From the NCBI GenBank assembly GCA_034666705.1, contig JAXDLH010000068.1, positions 1 through 10,951 on the forward strand: a stretch of 10,951 bases of DNA. The letters run 5' to 3'. Source of the stretch: JAXDLH01 sp034666705. Its GTDB lineage: Bacteria; Chloroflexota; UBA6077; SHYK01. Shown here piece by piece: positions 1 through 5,961 of the stretch. Numbering within the stretch: position 1 is the first letter of the stretch; the number at the start of each line of letters is the position of its first letter. A program made the translations under genes and the position numbers. A model generated the notes under the pieces. The model saw only the letters and a list, made by a program, of their open reading frames with translations. It was not told the DNA's origin and did not search any database.

Positions 1-183
1 GAGCTGCGGCCGGAGGCGCTTCCATTGCCAGAGAAACGGGACGGCCTTCGGCGTCGGCTGGTCCGGCATCATGCTCGCCAGTGCGGTCCAGAGCGCGCCG
101 GTGCTCATCGTTTCCAGGTCCTCGTAAAAGGCCTGCAGCTCCGGGCTGTCCTCGACGTGGCCGTGGGGATGTTCCTGAATCAT
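1..183 (-). CDS. Gentisate 1,2-dioxygenase-like cupin, N-terminal fragment
   Basis: An open frame starts at ATG 183-181 and runs off the left edge after 61 codons. A strong GGAGG ribosome binding site (191-196) lies seven bases before the ATG. After an acidic start (MIQEHPHGHVEDSPEL) comes the segment ALWTALASMMPDQPTPKAVP followed by FLWQWKRLRPQL. The pattern LW..L..M...P.P.AVP.LW.W..LRP.L is characteristic of the N-terminus of gentisate 1,2-dioxygenases and related salicylate/1-hydroxy-2-naphthoate dioxygenases. These are Fe(II) bicupin enzymes that cleave the ring of gentisate to maleylpyruvate in aromatic degradation. The iron-binding His residues lie in the missing part, so substrate cannot be assigned and activity cannot be judged. 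No other aromatic-degradation gene is in the window. Assignment rests on recalled family similarity of the N-terminal segment. Confidence 0.75.
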   Translation of the reverse strand, partial: MIQEHPHGHVEDSPELQAFYEDLETMSTGALWTALASMMPDQPTPKAVPFLWQWKRLRPQL

Positions 184-206
184 CGATCTGCCTCCGTATT
201 GCGCCT

Positions 207-212
207 ATTATC
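207..212 (-). promoter_or_regulatory. Possible -10 box of the dioxygenase gene
   Basis: On the minus strand GATAAT (212-207) matches TATAAT at five of six positions. It would start transcription near 200, giving a leader of about 17 bases that contains the GGAGG site. No good -35 hexamer was found at 16-18 bases. The rest of the 184-329 gap holds nothing else recognisable. Confidence 0.35.
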
Positions 213-329
213 GCGCAGATGCAGGCACGTCCAGACGAGACAAACGGGCCGCATGAGGGGCGGGTCGCGGATGCCCGTGGCCGGCCTTCCCGGTCGTCTA
301 CCCCGGCGACGGAGACCGCCGCGGCGCCG

Positions 330-1316
330 CTACCTGCCGGACCCGAGCTCGCGGTTGAGGAACCGCTGGATGCCGTCGGCTAGCCCCTGGGCGGCGACTT
401 CGGGGTGGTTGGTCAGGAACGAGCGGTCGCCGGCGTTTGTCAGAAAGCCAGTCTCGATGATTGCCGCCGGCGTGCCGAGGTCGATCGCGTGCTGATACCG
501 CCGCGTGTTGAAGGCGTAGTAATACGTCATCCGCAGGCTGATGTGGGGATCATCGCGGGGTAGGCCAGTGGCCGCGCCGTACGCCGCGTTCAGGTCGCTC
601 ACGAACTGGTCGTCGGCTGCCGGAATGGAGCTGAATCCCGGCCGGGTGATCTTGAACCCATGCAGCGCTCCAGAGATATCGCCGTCGGCGTGGATCGCCA
701 CGAACGCCTGGGCTCGGTAGCGGACTGGGATCGTCGTCGGCAGCAGGTCGATGTCGTAGCCAGCGGCCTCGAGGATCTCGGCCGTCTTCTGCGCGATCAT
801 GAGGTTTACCTGCCACTCGGCCCAGCCCCCGGCCGAGGTGCCCGGGGAGAGCCGCGCCAGCTCCGGAGGCGTCTGATCGGTCAACCAGTGGCCGGCCTGC
901 AGTCCGATGCGCTTGCGGCCGGGCGGGTTCCAGACCGGGCTTGCTGGCAGCGGATTGCGGAAGCCTGTGGCAAACGCCCCGGGGCCTAGAGGCGGTGGAT
1001 TGCCGTCGGGCAACGGGTAGGTTGGGAATCCCGTGGTTGGGTCCACGGCGACGACTTCACTCGGTGGAGCGTCGTTCGTGGTCGAATCGAGGGATGTGGC
1101 GGTTGACGTGTCGTCGTCGAGTTGGTCCAGTAAGTCGGCCTGGGCACTGGCCAGCGCCGCGGGGGGCGGTGCGATCACCGGCACGCTGGTTGGAGGAGAT
1201 TCGGCAATGAAGTCCGGCGCAGGCGCCGACGTGGAAGCGCCGCAGCCAAGAAGGACCAGTGCGGCGAGGAGCGCGGAGAGCGCGAGAGCCGTGCAGCGAG
1301 CGAGGGTCGGACGCAT
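330..1316 (-). CDS. Lipoprotein N-acetylmuramoyl-L-alanine amidase (Amidase_3 family)
   Basis: This zinc amidase is predicted to hydrolyse the bond between MurNAc and L-Ala in peptidoglycan, anchored outside the cytoplasmic membrane. From ATG 1316 the product has 328 residues. It begins with Arg residues and an Ala/Leu-rich stretch ending in a lipobox LLGC (Cys25), a type II signal peptide. Residues 26-130 are a Pro/Ser/Thr/Asp-rich linker. The catalytic domain follows with LQAGHW (His143), GGWAEW (Glu167) and FVAIHADGD (His209) as expected Zn ligands, and AIIETGFLTN (Glu288) as the catalytic Glu region. An in-frame ATG at 1349 is less likely: it would put 11 residues before the signal peptide and has no convincing ribosome site. 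The gene is divergent from recF. The Zn-site pattern is clear; the physiological substrate is inferred from the family. Confidence 0.88.
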   Translation of the reverse strand: MRPTLARCTALALSALLAALVLLGCGASTSAPAPDFIAESPPTSVPVIAPPPAALASAQADLLDQLDDDTSTATSLDSTTNDAPPSEVVAVDPTTGFPTYPLPDGNPPPLGPGAFATGFRNPLPASPVWNPPGRKRIGLQAGHWLTDQTPPELARLSPGTSAGGWAEWQVNLMIAQKTAEILEAAGYDIDLLPTTIPVRYRAQAFVAIHADGDISGALHGFKITRPGFSSIPAADDQFVSDLNAAYGAATGLPRDDPHISLRMTYYYAFNTRRYQHAIDLGTPAAIIETGFLTNAGDRSFLTNHPEVAAQGLADGIQRFLNRELGSGR

Positions 1317-1322
1317 GCCGCC

Positions 1323-1328
1323 ATTATA
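1323..1328 (-). promoter_or_regulatory. Perfect -10 box for the amidase, leaderless geometry
   Basis: The minus strand reads TATAATGGCGGCATGCG. The TATAAT box ends six bases before ATG 1316, so a typical start point seven bases after the box falls on the A of the start codon. There is no Shine-Dalgarno site. The -35 region (around 1346-1351) is poor. Confidence 0.5.
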
Positions 1329-1336
1329 GGTGAGGG

Positions 1337-1342
1337 TAGAAT
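1337..1342 (+). promoter_or_regulatory. Possible -10 box of recF
   Basis: TAGAAT lies 31 bases upstream of the recF GTG, nine bases from the amidase -10 box on the other strand. It predicts a start near 1349 and a 25-base leader. No good -35 element is visible. If both boxes are used, the two divergent genes compete for the same short region. Confidence 0.3.
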
Positions 1343-1373
1343 TCTCCATTGCTCTCAGGCGCAGGAACGTGCC

Positions 1374-2600
1374 GTGTATCTCCGCTCGCTGCAGCTCACG
1401 AACTACCGCAACTTTCGGCGTTTCGCGCTCACTCTGAGTGACGGCCCGACGGTCATTCAGGGCGCCAACGCGCAGGGCAAGACTAACCTGCTCGAGGCGA
1501 TCGAGCTGCTCGCCACGACCAAGTCCGCGCGGGCCGGCTCGGATCGCGAGCTCATTCGCTGGGGCACGCTGGACGGTCAGGTCGACGGTGTGACGCCGCC
1601 GGAGCCGTTCGCGCGTATCGCGGCGGGGGTCAGCCGCACCCAGGGTGACGTCAAGGCCGAGGTGCTGATCCGCGCCGTCGACGCGCCCGACGACGCAGCG
1701 GCATCTGTCTCAAAAGTGTTCCGCATCAACGGCATGCCACGCCGCGCCCTTGAGTTCGTCGGCGAGATCAACGTGATTTCATTCTCGCCTGAGGACGTCG
1801 ACCTGGTGGCGGGCTCGCCGAGCGGACGTCGCCGTTATCTCGACATAACGAATGCCCAGATGAGCCCTCGCTATCTGCGCACGCTGCAGCGCTATGGCAA
1901 GGTGCTGCTCCAGCGCAACTCACTGCTCCGTCAGGCTCGCGAGCGGGGTACCCCCGATCCGTCGCTCGCCGTGTGGGATGACGAGCTTGCGACAAATGGC
2001 GCCTACATCGTGCTGGCGAGGGCGGCCTCGGTTGCCGGCCTGAGCGCGTTTGCGGGTCGCTGGTTCCAGGAGCTGAGCGGCTGGGGCCAGCAGTTGACGG
2101 TGCAGTACCGTCCAAGTTTGGGGCAAGCCGGCACGGCGTGGTTGGCCGAGGCGAATCCGAATGAGCCGGGTCAGGTTGACGTGGGGCGCACGACCATGTT
2201 GGCGGCCCTGGAGCGGCTCCGCCCGCGCGAGCGAGGCGCGGGCATGTCGCTCATGGGCCCGCACCGCGACGACCTCGCGTTTCTCATGGATGGCATTGAC
2301 CTGAACGTCTACGGCTCGCGCGGTCAGCAGCGCCTCGCGGCCCTCTCCCTCAAGCTTGCGGAGGTCGAGCTGCTCGAGACCCAGGTCGGCTCGCGGCCAA
2401 TCTTGCTGCTCGACGACGTGCTGAGCGAGCTGGACGACGCCAAACAGGCGGCCGTGCTGCGGGTCGCCGGCGGCCAGGGGCAGACCATCCTCACGGTCAC
2501 CACCCTCGACCTGCTCGATCGCCATGCGCTGCCGGCCGCCGCGGTCTACCATCTGGAGGCGGGAGCAGTCGAGCCGCTCGCCCAGGAGGTGGCCTCATGA
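1374..2600 (+). CDS. recF: DNA replication and repair protein RecF
   Basis: RecF is an SMC-like ATPase that binds gapped DNA and, with RecO and RecR, helps load RecA in the cytoplasm. The 408-residue product starts at GTG with the family N-terminus YLRSLQLTNYRNF. Walker A is GANAQGKT (residues 30-37), followed by NLLEAI. A conserved SPEDVDLVAGSPSGRRRYLD segment lies near residues 139-158. The ABC-type signature GSRGQQR is at 314-320, and Walker B with D-loop is ILLLDDVLSELD at 343-354. Length is slightly above the usual 360-380. Start choice is set by the N-terminal match; only a weak AGGA-type ribosome site precedes it. The stop overlaps the next gene's ATG. dnaA, dnaN and gyrB are not adjacent, unlike the classical arrangement. 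Confidence 0.95.
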   Translation: MYLRSLQLTNYRNFRRFALTLSDGPTVIQGANAQGKTNLLEAIELLATTKSARAGSDRELIRWGTLDGQVDGVTPPEPFARIAAGVSRTQGDVKAEVLIRAVDAPDDAAASVSKVFRINGMPRRALEFVGEINVISFSPEDVDLVAGSPSGRRRYLDITNAQMSPRYLRTLQRYGKVLLQRNSLLRQARERGTPDPSLAVWDDELATNGAYIVLARAASVAGLSAFAGRWFQELSGWGQQLTVQYRPSLGQAGTAWLAEANPNEPGQVDVGRTTMLAALERLRPRERGAGMSLMGPHRDDLAFLMDGIDLNVYGSRGQQRLAALSLKLAEVELLETQVGSRPILLLDDVLSELDDAKQAAVLRVAGGQGQTILTVTTLDLLDRHALPAAAVYHLEAGAVEPLAQEVAS

Positions 2601-3019
2601 GCGACGGCGTGCTTGCGCCAGTGCCGATCAGCATCGTGTTCGATGGCGGCTCGTTGAACAATCCGGGGCATGGATATGGCAGCTATCAGATTGCCATCGG
2701 CGACGAGCCGCCGCGAATCGTCCGACTCGACTTCGGTTCCCCCGTGACGAACAATGAAGCGGAGTACCTCGCCCTCATCCACGGGCTCGAGGACGCAGTG
2801 GCGACCCTGACGAAGCAGGGGATCGCGCCCGAGGCAGCGACCGTCGACGTGCGCGGGGATAGCCAGCTTGTGCTGCGCCAGGTCGGCGGCGAGTGGAAGG
2901 TCCGTCAGCCACACCTGCGGCCCCTCCACGAGCGCGCGACGGCGCTCGTCGGGCAGCTTGGCTCGGTGGCGCTCCAGTGGCACCAGCGGCGCAACAGTGT
3001 GCGCATCCTTGGCCATTAA
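2597..3019 (+). CDS. RNase HI-like protein, probably frameshifted near its 3' end
   Basis: RNase HI family enzymes cut the RNA strand of RNA:DNA hybrids. The ATG overlaps the recF stop (ATGA) and follows a strong AGGAGGT (2584-2590), so translation is probably coupled. The 140-residue product shows FDGGSLNNPG (Asp16), TNNEAEY (Glu54) and VRGDSQLV (Asp88), three of the four metal-binding acidic residues. The fourth normally lies in a C-terminal N-x-x-A-D-x-L-A motif. Here the frame reads RRNSVRILGH and stops at 3019. The +1-shifted frame just downstream reads SLAIKRK and stops at 3027-3029, which would complete the motif if two bases were restored between about 2999 and 3006. So a 2-base deletion, real or from sequencing, is likely. 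Family assignment is secure; activity of the encoded product is doubtful. Confidence 0.85.
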   Translation: MSDGVLAPVPISIVFDGGSLNNPGHGYGSYQIAIGDEPPRIVRLDFGSPVTNNEAEYLALIHGLEDAVATLTKQGIAPEAATVDVRGDSQLVLRQVGGEWKVRQPHLRPLHERATALVGQLGSVALQWHQRRNSVRILGH

Positions 3020-3044
3020 GCGGAAATGAGGTGTCGGCTTCTGT

Positions 3045-3071
3045 CTACCGTGCCCCCGGTAGCGATGCTAC
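3045..3071. repeat. Nested inverted repeats in the promoter region of the DUF151 gene
   Basis: CTACCG (3045-3050) and CGGTAG (3057-3062) form a perfect six-base inverted repeat around a six-base loop. GTAGC (3059-3063) and GCTAC (3067-3071) form a second one around GAT. The middle arm is shared, so in RNA the two hairpins would exclude each other. The right arm runs into the -10 box. It could be an operator, or the end of the recF-rnhA transcript; there is no T-run. Confidence 0.5.
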
Positions 3072-3074
3072 AAT
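3066..3074 (+). promoter_or_regulatory. Extended -10 promoter for the DUF151 gene
   Basis: TGCTACAAT combines the TGn extension with TACAAT, five of six to consensus. It predicts a start near 3081 and a 65-base leader to GTG 3146. No clear -35 hexamer is seen, which is common for extended -10 promoters. The gap 3020-3145 otherwise holds only the inverted repeats and the ribosome site. Confidence 0.5.
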
Positions 3075-3131
3075 GGGAACCAATACCGACACGGGGTGCG
3101 CGCACACGTCGAGGAGCTGCGTCCGGGTGCG

Positions 3132-3137
3132 AAGGAG
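3132..3137 (+). promoter_or_regulatory. Ribosome binding site that fixes the DUF151 start
   Basis: AAGGAG lies eight bases before GTG 3146. It supports that codon over the in-frame ATG at 3026, whose extra 40 residues have no family counterpart and would overlap the promoter. Confidence 0.7.
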
Positions 3138-3145
3138 CTGGCAAG

Positions 3146-3694
3146 GTGATTGAGGTCTTCGTCGAAAGCATTCGGGTCAATATGGCCAACTACAAGCGCG
3201 TGGTGATGCTAAAAGAGAAGACCTCCGGACGCTACCTCCCGATTTGGATTGGCCACTTCGAGGCTGACGCCATTGCGATCCCCATGCAAAAGGTCCCTGT
3301 GAGCCGCCCCCTGACGCACGACCTGCTCCGTTCCGCCATTAGCACCCTTGGCGCCACCCTCGACCGGGTGGTGATTACCGACCTTGCCGACGAGACTTTC
3401 TTTGCCAAGCTGATCCTTACCCATGAGGGCAAGACCCTCGAAGTCGATGCCCGCCCGAGCGACGCCATCGCGCTTGCGATTCGCGCGGAGGTGTCGATCT
3501 ACGTCGAGGAGCGCGTGTTGGAGAGTGCGGGCGTCACCTTCGACGGCGACGAGGAAGCCGAGACTCCGGCCCGCGGTCGCGAGCGCGAGCGCGAAGAGAG
3601 CGCGCCGCTGGATGAGGAGAAGCTGTCGGTCTTCAAGCAGTTCATCGACACTCTCGACATCGACGATATCGGCAAGGGCGGTGAAGGCAAGTAG
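3146..3694 (+). CDS. DUF151 (BFN, bifunctional nuclease domain) protein
   Basis: The 182-residue product starts IEVFVESIRVN and carries the conserved BFN features: LPIWIGHFEADAIA (residues 31-44), the RPLTHDLL segment (about 54-61) and DARPSDAIALAIR (about 99-111), followed by an IYVEE strand. Members of this family have been described as having DNase and RNase activity in plants, and many bacterial ones are uncharacterised. After the domain comes a charged Glu/Arg-rich linker (about residues 130-152), then LSVFKQFIDTLDIDDI, a short C-terminal helix typical of bacterial DUF151 proteins. It is predicted to be cytoplasmic. The gene follows recF and the RNase H-like gene on the same strand, but has its own promoter. 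The domain call is firm; the biological role is not known. Confidence 0.88.
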   Translation: MIEVFVESIRVNMANYKRVVMLKEKTSGRYLPIWIGHFEADAIAIPMQKVPVSRPLTHDLLRSAISTLGATLDRVVITDLADETFFAKLILTHEGKTLEVDARPSDAIALAIRAEVSIYVEERVLESAGVTFDGDEEAETPARGREREREESAPLDEEKLSVFKQFIDTLDIDDIGKGGEGK

Positions 3695-3742
3695 CGCGAC
3701 GCGCACCATGCGCTGTCCGACCATCTCACCGTTCACCGCTCC

Positions 3743-4459
3743 GTGATGCGGGTTTCTGTCCGCCTCTTTGCCTCCGTTCGCGAAGCGATCGGGACGAGCC
3801 AGGTCCTCGTCGACCTGCCCGATGCTGCCACCGCCGCCGATCTGAGCTCCATCCTGCAGTCCACCTATCCTGACGTGCGTGGCATCCCCGAGGCGCGCGT
3901 GAGCGTGAATTACGAGTACGTGGAGGCAAACCACGTGATCAAAGCGAACGACGAGGTGGCGCTCATTCCACCGGTCAGCGGCGGCAGTGCGAAGCAGCTT
4001 CTCGCGATCACCGACCAGGAGCTTACCGCCGACCTCGTATCAGACCTGGTGCGCTCGCCCGAGTGGGGCGCCGTCGTCACTTTCGTTGGCACCGCCCGCC
4101 GGATGTCGCGTGGCCGCGAGGTGTCATACCTGGAGTACGAGGTGTACCCCGAGATGGCGCTGCGCAAACTTCGGGAGATCGTTGTCGAGATCGACGAGCG
4201 ATGGGGAACCAATCGCGTCGCAATGTATCACCGCACTGGGCGCATCGAGCTGGGCGAGGCGTCAGTGGCGATCGCCGTCGCCACCGAGCACCGCGCTGAA
4301 GGATTTGCCGCCTGCCAGTATGCGATCGATCGTCTCAAGGAGATCGTGCCGATCTGGAAAAAAGAGGTGTGGGCCGGCGGCGGTGAGTGGATTGGGTGGG
4401 ACTGCGCAGAGGACCCGTTCGCGCAGCCTGAGCCAGCCGCAATGGAGAGCGTGCAGTGA
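3743..4459 (+). CDS. moaD-moaE: MoaD-MoaE fusion, molybdopterin synthase
   Basis: Molybdopterin synthase transfers sulfur from the MoaD C-terminal thiocarboxylate to cyclic pyranopterin monophosphate, with catalysis by MoaE. This 238-residue protein joins both subunits. Residues 1-81 are a ubiquitin-like MoaD (VRLFASVREAIG, ending VALIPPVSGG). Residues 88 onward are MoaE: GAVVTFVGTARRMSRGREV, then YHRTGRIELGEASV, then HRAEGFAACQYAIDRLKEIVPIWKKE, with the Lys residues of the active site visible. The MoaD Gly-Gly (80-81) is internal here, so cleavage after it would be needed for the normal thiocarboxylate chemistry, as known for Mycobacterium tuberculosis MoaX. The start is GTG 3743 or the adjoining ATG 3746; neither has a clear ribosome site. 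It lies 48 bases after the DUF151 gene, and its stop overlaps the next start. Confidence 0.93.
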   Translation: MMRVSVRLFASVREAIGTSQVLVDLPDAATAADLSSILQSTYPDVRGIPEARVSVNYEYVEANHVIKANDEVALIPPVSGGSAKQLLAITDQELTADLVSDLVRSPEWGAVVTFVGTARRMSRGREVSYLEYEVYPEMALRKLREIVVEIDERWGTNRVAMYHRTGRIELGEASVAIAVATEHRAEGFAACQYAIDRLKEIVPIWKKEVWAGGGEWIGWDCAEDPFAQPEPAAMESVQ

Positions 4460-5850
4460 GCGCAGTAGTCCGCATCACCTCTTTTCTACTGGGACTGGGA
4501 GGTCGCCAGAAGGCGGGAGGCTCCGGCCCGATCAGCTACCGGCGGAAGATTTGGCCGCTCCGCGCCCTCTGCCTGGTCCTCGTTTGCACATTCGGGCTCG
4601 CGCTTCCATCACCGGTACCGCTCGAGGCCCAGACGCCACGCACGATTACGCAGGCGGACGTCGACCTCATCGAGCAGCAGACCCAACAGGTGCGAGAGCT
4701 CCAGGCGACGGCGCCGATCCCCGTTGGGTTCTTCACCCGCGATGAGCTTCAGAGTTATCTGGCGCAGTCCATCGACGACGCGAACAATCCGGACGAGATC
4801 CAGGCGAACCAGTATGTACTCGAGATGCTGGGCTACGTAGAGCCTGGGGTGGATCTGCTTGCCGTCATTCAGGCCGTCGACAGCGAGCAGATCGGCGGGT
4901 TCTACGATCACGAAAAGAAAATATTGCGGGTGGTCGTCGACCCCGACAGCAGTCTGGCCACGACCCGAGTAATCCTGTCGCACGAGATCACCCATGCGCT
5001 TCAGGATCAGCACTTCGGGCTGAGCGACCTCGAGCAGTCGGTGAAGGGCAACGACGACGCCGACCTGGCGCTTACCGCACTCATCGAGGGTGATGCGGTC
5101 ATTGAGGAGCTGCTTTTTGCGCGGCGGTTCCTGAGTGCTACGGAGTACGCCGAGTTTCTCGCCGACTCGCGGGCTGGCGACACGACAGCGCTCGATGCGG
5201 CGCCCCTGGCGCTCCAGCGCGAGCTGATCTTCCCGTACGACGATGGGGCGCAGTTCGTCGCAGCATTGGTCACGCGCGGCGGCTGGGATGCTGTGAACGA
5301 CGCGTGGGCCCACCCGCCGACCTCCACGGCGCAAATCCTGCACCCGGCGAAATACCGGGCGAGCACGGACCCGGTGGAGATCTCGCTGCCGGACCTGACG
5401 ACCGTGGCCGGTCCCGACTGGCACATGCTGCGCGAGAACGTGATTGGCGAGCTCGATTGCAACATCCTCATCGAGCAATATGTGAATGCGAAGACGGCCG
5501 ATACTGCGTGCAATGGTTGGGCAGGCGATCGGTACCGGGCGCTGCGCCGGGACGCCGATGGCGCGCTGCTCTTCGCGTCGACGTGGATCTGGGACAACCC
5601 GGCCGATGCCGCCGAGTTCATGGATGCGTATCAGCAACTGCTCGCGAACCGCTATGCAGGCGGGATTCCGATCGATGGTCAGCCGGCGCTGCCTACGGGC
5701 GCGGCGCCGACACAGACCGTGGCTGGCGCCTGGCAAACGGCAAATGGAGCCTGGTACCAGATGGCGCTTCGCGATGGGAAGCGCGTCACCCTCGTCATCG
5801 CCAGCGATCCGACTGCGGCCGCGGCTGTGTCGGCCGCCCTCCGCCAATAG
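4456..5850 (+). CDS. Secreted HExxH zinc metallopeptidase-like protein, function unknown
   Basis: The GTG start overlaps the moaDE stop (GTGA), with GGAGAG six bases upstream, so coupled translation is likely. The 464-residue product has a long basic n-region, a hydrophobic segment at about 36-50 and a probable cleavage site near LEA-QT (57-60), so it is exported. SHEITHALQDQHF (175-187) contains HExxH (His176, Glu177, His180). ALIEGDA (208-214) supplies a plausible third ligand, Glu211, as in gluzincins. Other family-like segments are GGFYDHEKK (147-155), STAQILHPAKY (290-300) and GWAGDRY (354-360), followed by a C-terminal alpha/beta part to 464. Similar HE(L/I)THALQDQ proteins occur as hypothetical proteins in Chloroflexota and haloarchaea (Hvo_1808-like, from memory). 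Peptidase activity is inferred from the zinc motif; the substrate is unknown. Confidence 0.75.
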   Translation: MSAVVRITSFLLGLGGRQKAGGSGPISYRRKIWPLRALCLVLVCTFGLALPSPVPLEAQTPRTITQADVDLIEQQTQQVRELQATAPIPVGFFTRDELQSYLAQSIDDANNPDEIQANQYVLEMLGYVEPGVDLLAVIQAVDSEQIGGFYDHEKKILRVVVDPDSSLATTRVILSHEITHALQDQHFGLSDLEQSVKGNDDADLALTALIEGDAVIEELLFARRFLSATEYAEFLADSRAGDTTALDAAPLALQRELIFPYDDGAQFVAALVTRGGWDAVNDAWAHPPTSTAQILHPAKYRASTDPVEISLPDLTTVAGPDWHMLRENVIGELDCNILIEQYVNAKTADTACNGWAGDRYRALRRDADGALLFASTWIWDNPADAAEFMDAYQQLLANRYAGGIPIDGQPALPTGAAPTQTVAGAWQTANGAWYQMALRDGKRVTLVIASDPTAAAAVSAALRQ

Positions 5851-5860
5851 CGGAGTTCAG

Positions 5861-5879
5861 CGCGAGGCGCCAACTCGCG
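5861..5879 (+). terminator. Possible hairpin after the metallopeptidase gene
   Basis: CGCGAG (5861-5866) and CTCGCG (5874-5879) form a perfect six-base stem around a seven-base loop, starting ten bases after the stop codon. There is no T-run, so it is at best a weak or Rho-assisted end. Confidence 0.25.
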
Positions 5880-5935
5880 AGCCGCGTCTCGTCCCGATTT
5901 CGCGTCACAGGACCGAAGTGCGGCCTGGAGCGGCT

Positions 5936-5944
5936 TGCTATACT
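5936..5944 (+). promoter_or_regulatory. Extended -10 promoter of the transglycosylase gene
   Basis: TGCTATACT carries the TGn extension and TATACT (five of six). It predicts a start near 5951, only about 11 bases before ATG 5962, with no Shine-Dalgarno site between them. Confidence 0.5.
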
Positions 5945-5961
5945 GAGCGCCAACCTTACCT

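Noticed and set aside
321..330. GCGGCGCCGC palindrome next to the amidase stop as a terminator
   Set aside because: It has no loop and no T-run; such palindromes arise easily in GC-rich DNA.
25..495. Plus-strand open frame of about 156 codons across the left edge
   Set aside because: It runs antisense to the dioxygenase start and the end of the amidase, and is Arg/Pro-rich with no domain.
3694..3742. GCGCA-CCA-TGCGC inverted repeat after the DUF151 stop as a terminator
   Set aside because: The stem is only five bases with no T-run, and moaDE follows on the same strand after 48 bases, so readthrough is more likely.
3209..3934. Antisense open frame of about 241 codons opposite the DUF151 and moaDE genes
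   Set aside because: It crosses two clearly coding genes and their gap, and its product lacks family features.
4609..5847. Antisense open frame of about 412 codons opposite the metallopeptidase gene
   Set aside because: It mirrors a well-supported gene with export signal and zinc motif. Its product is Arg/His-rich low-complexity sequence with no domain, typical of antisense frames in GC-rich DNA.
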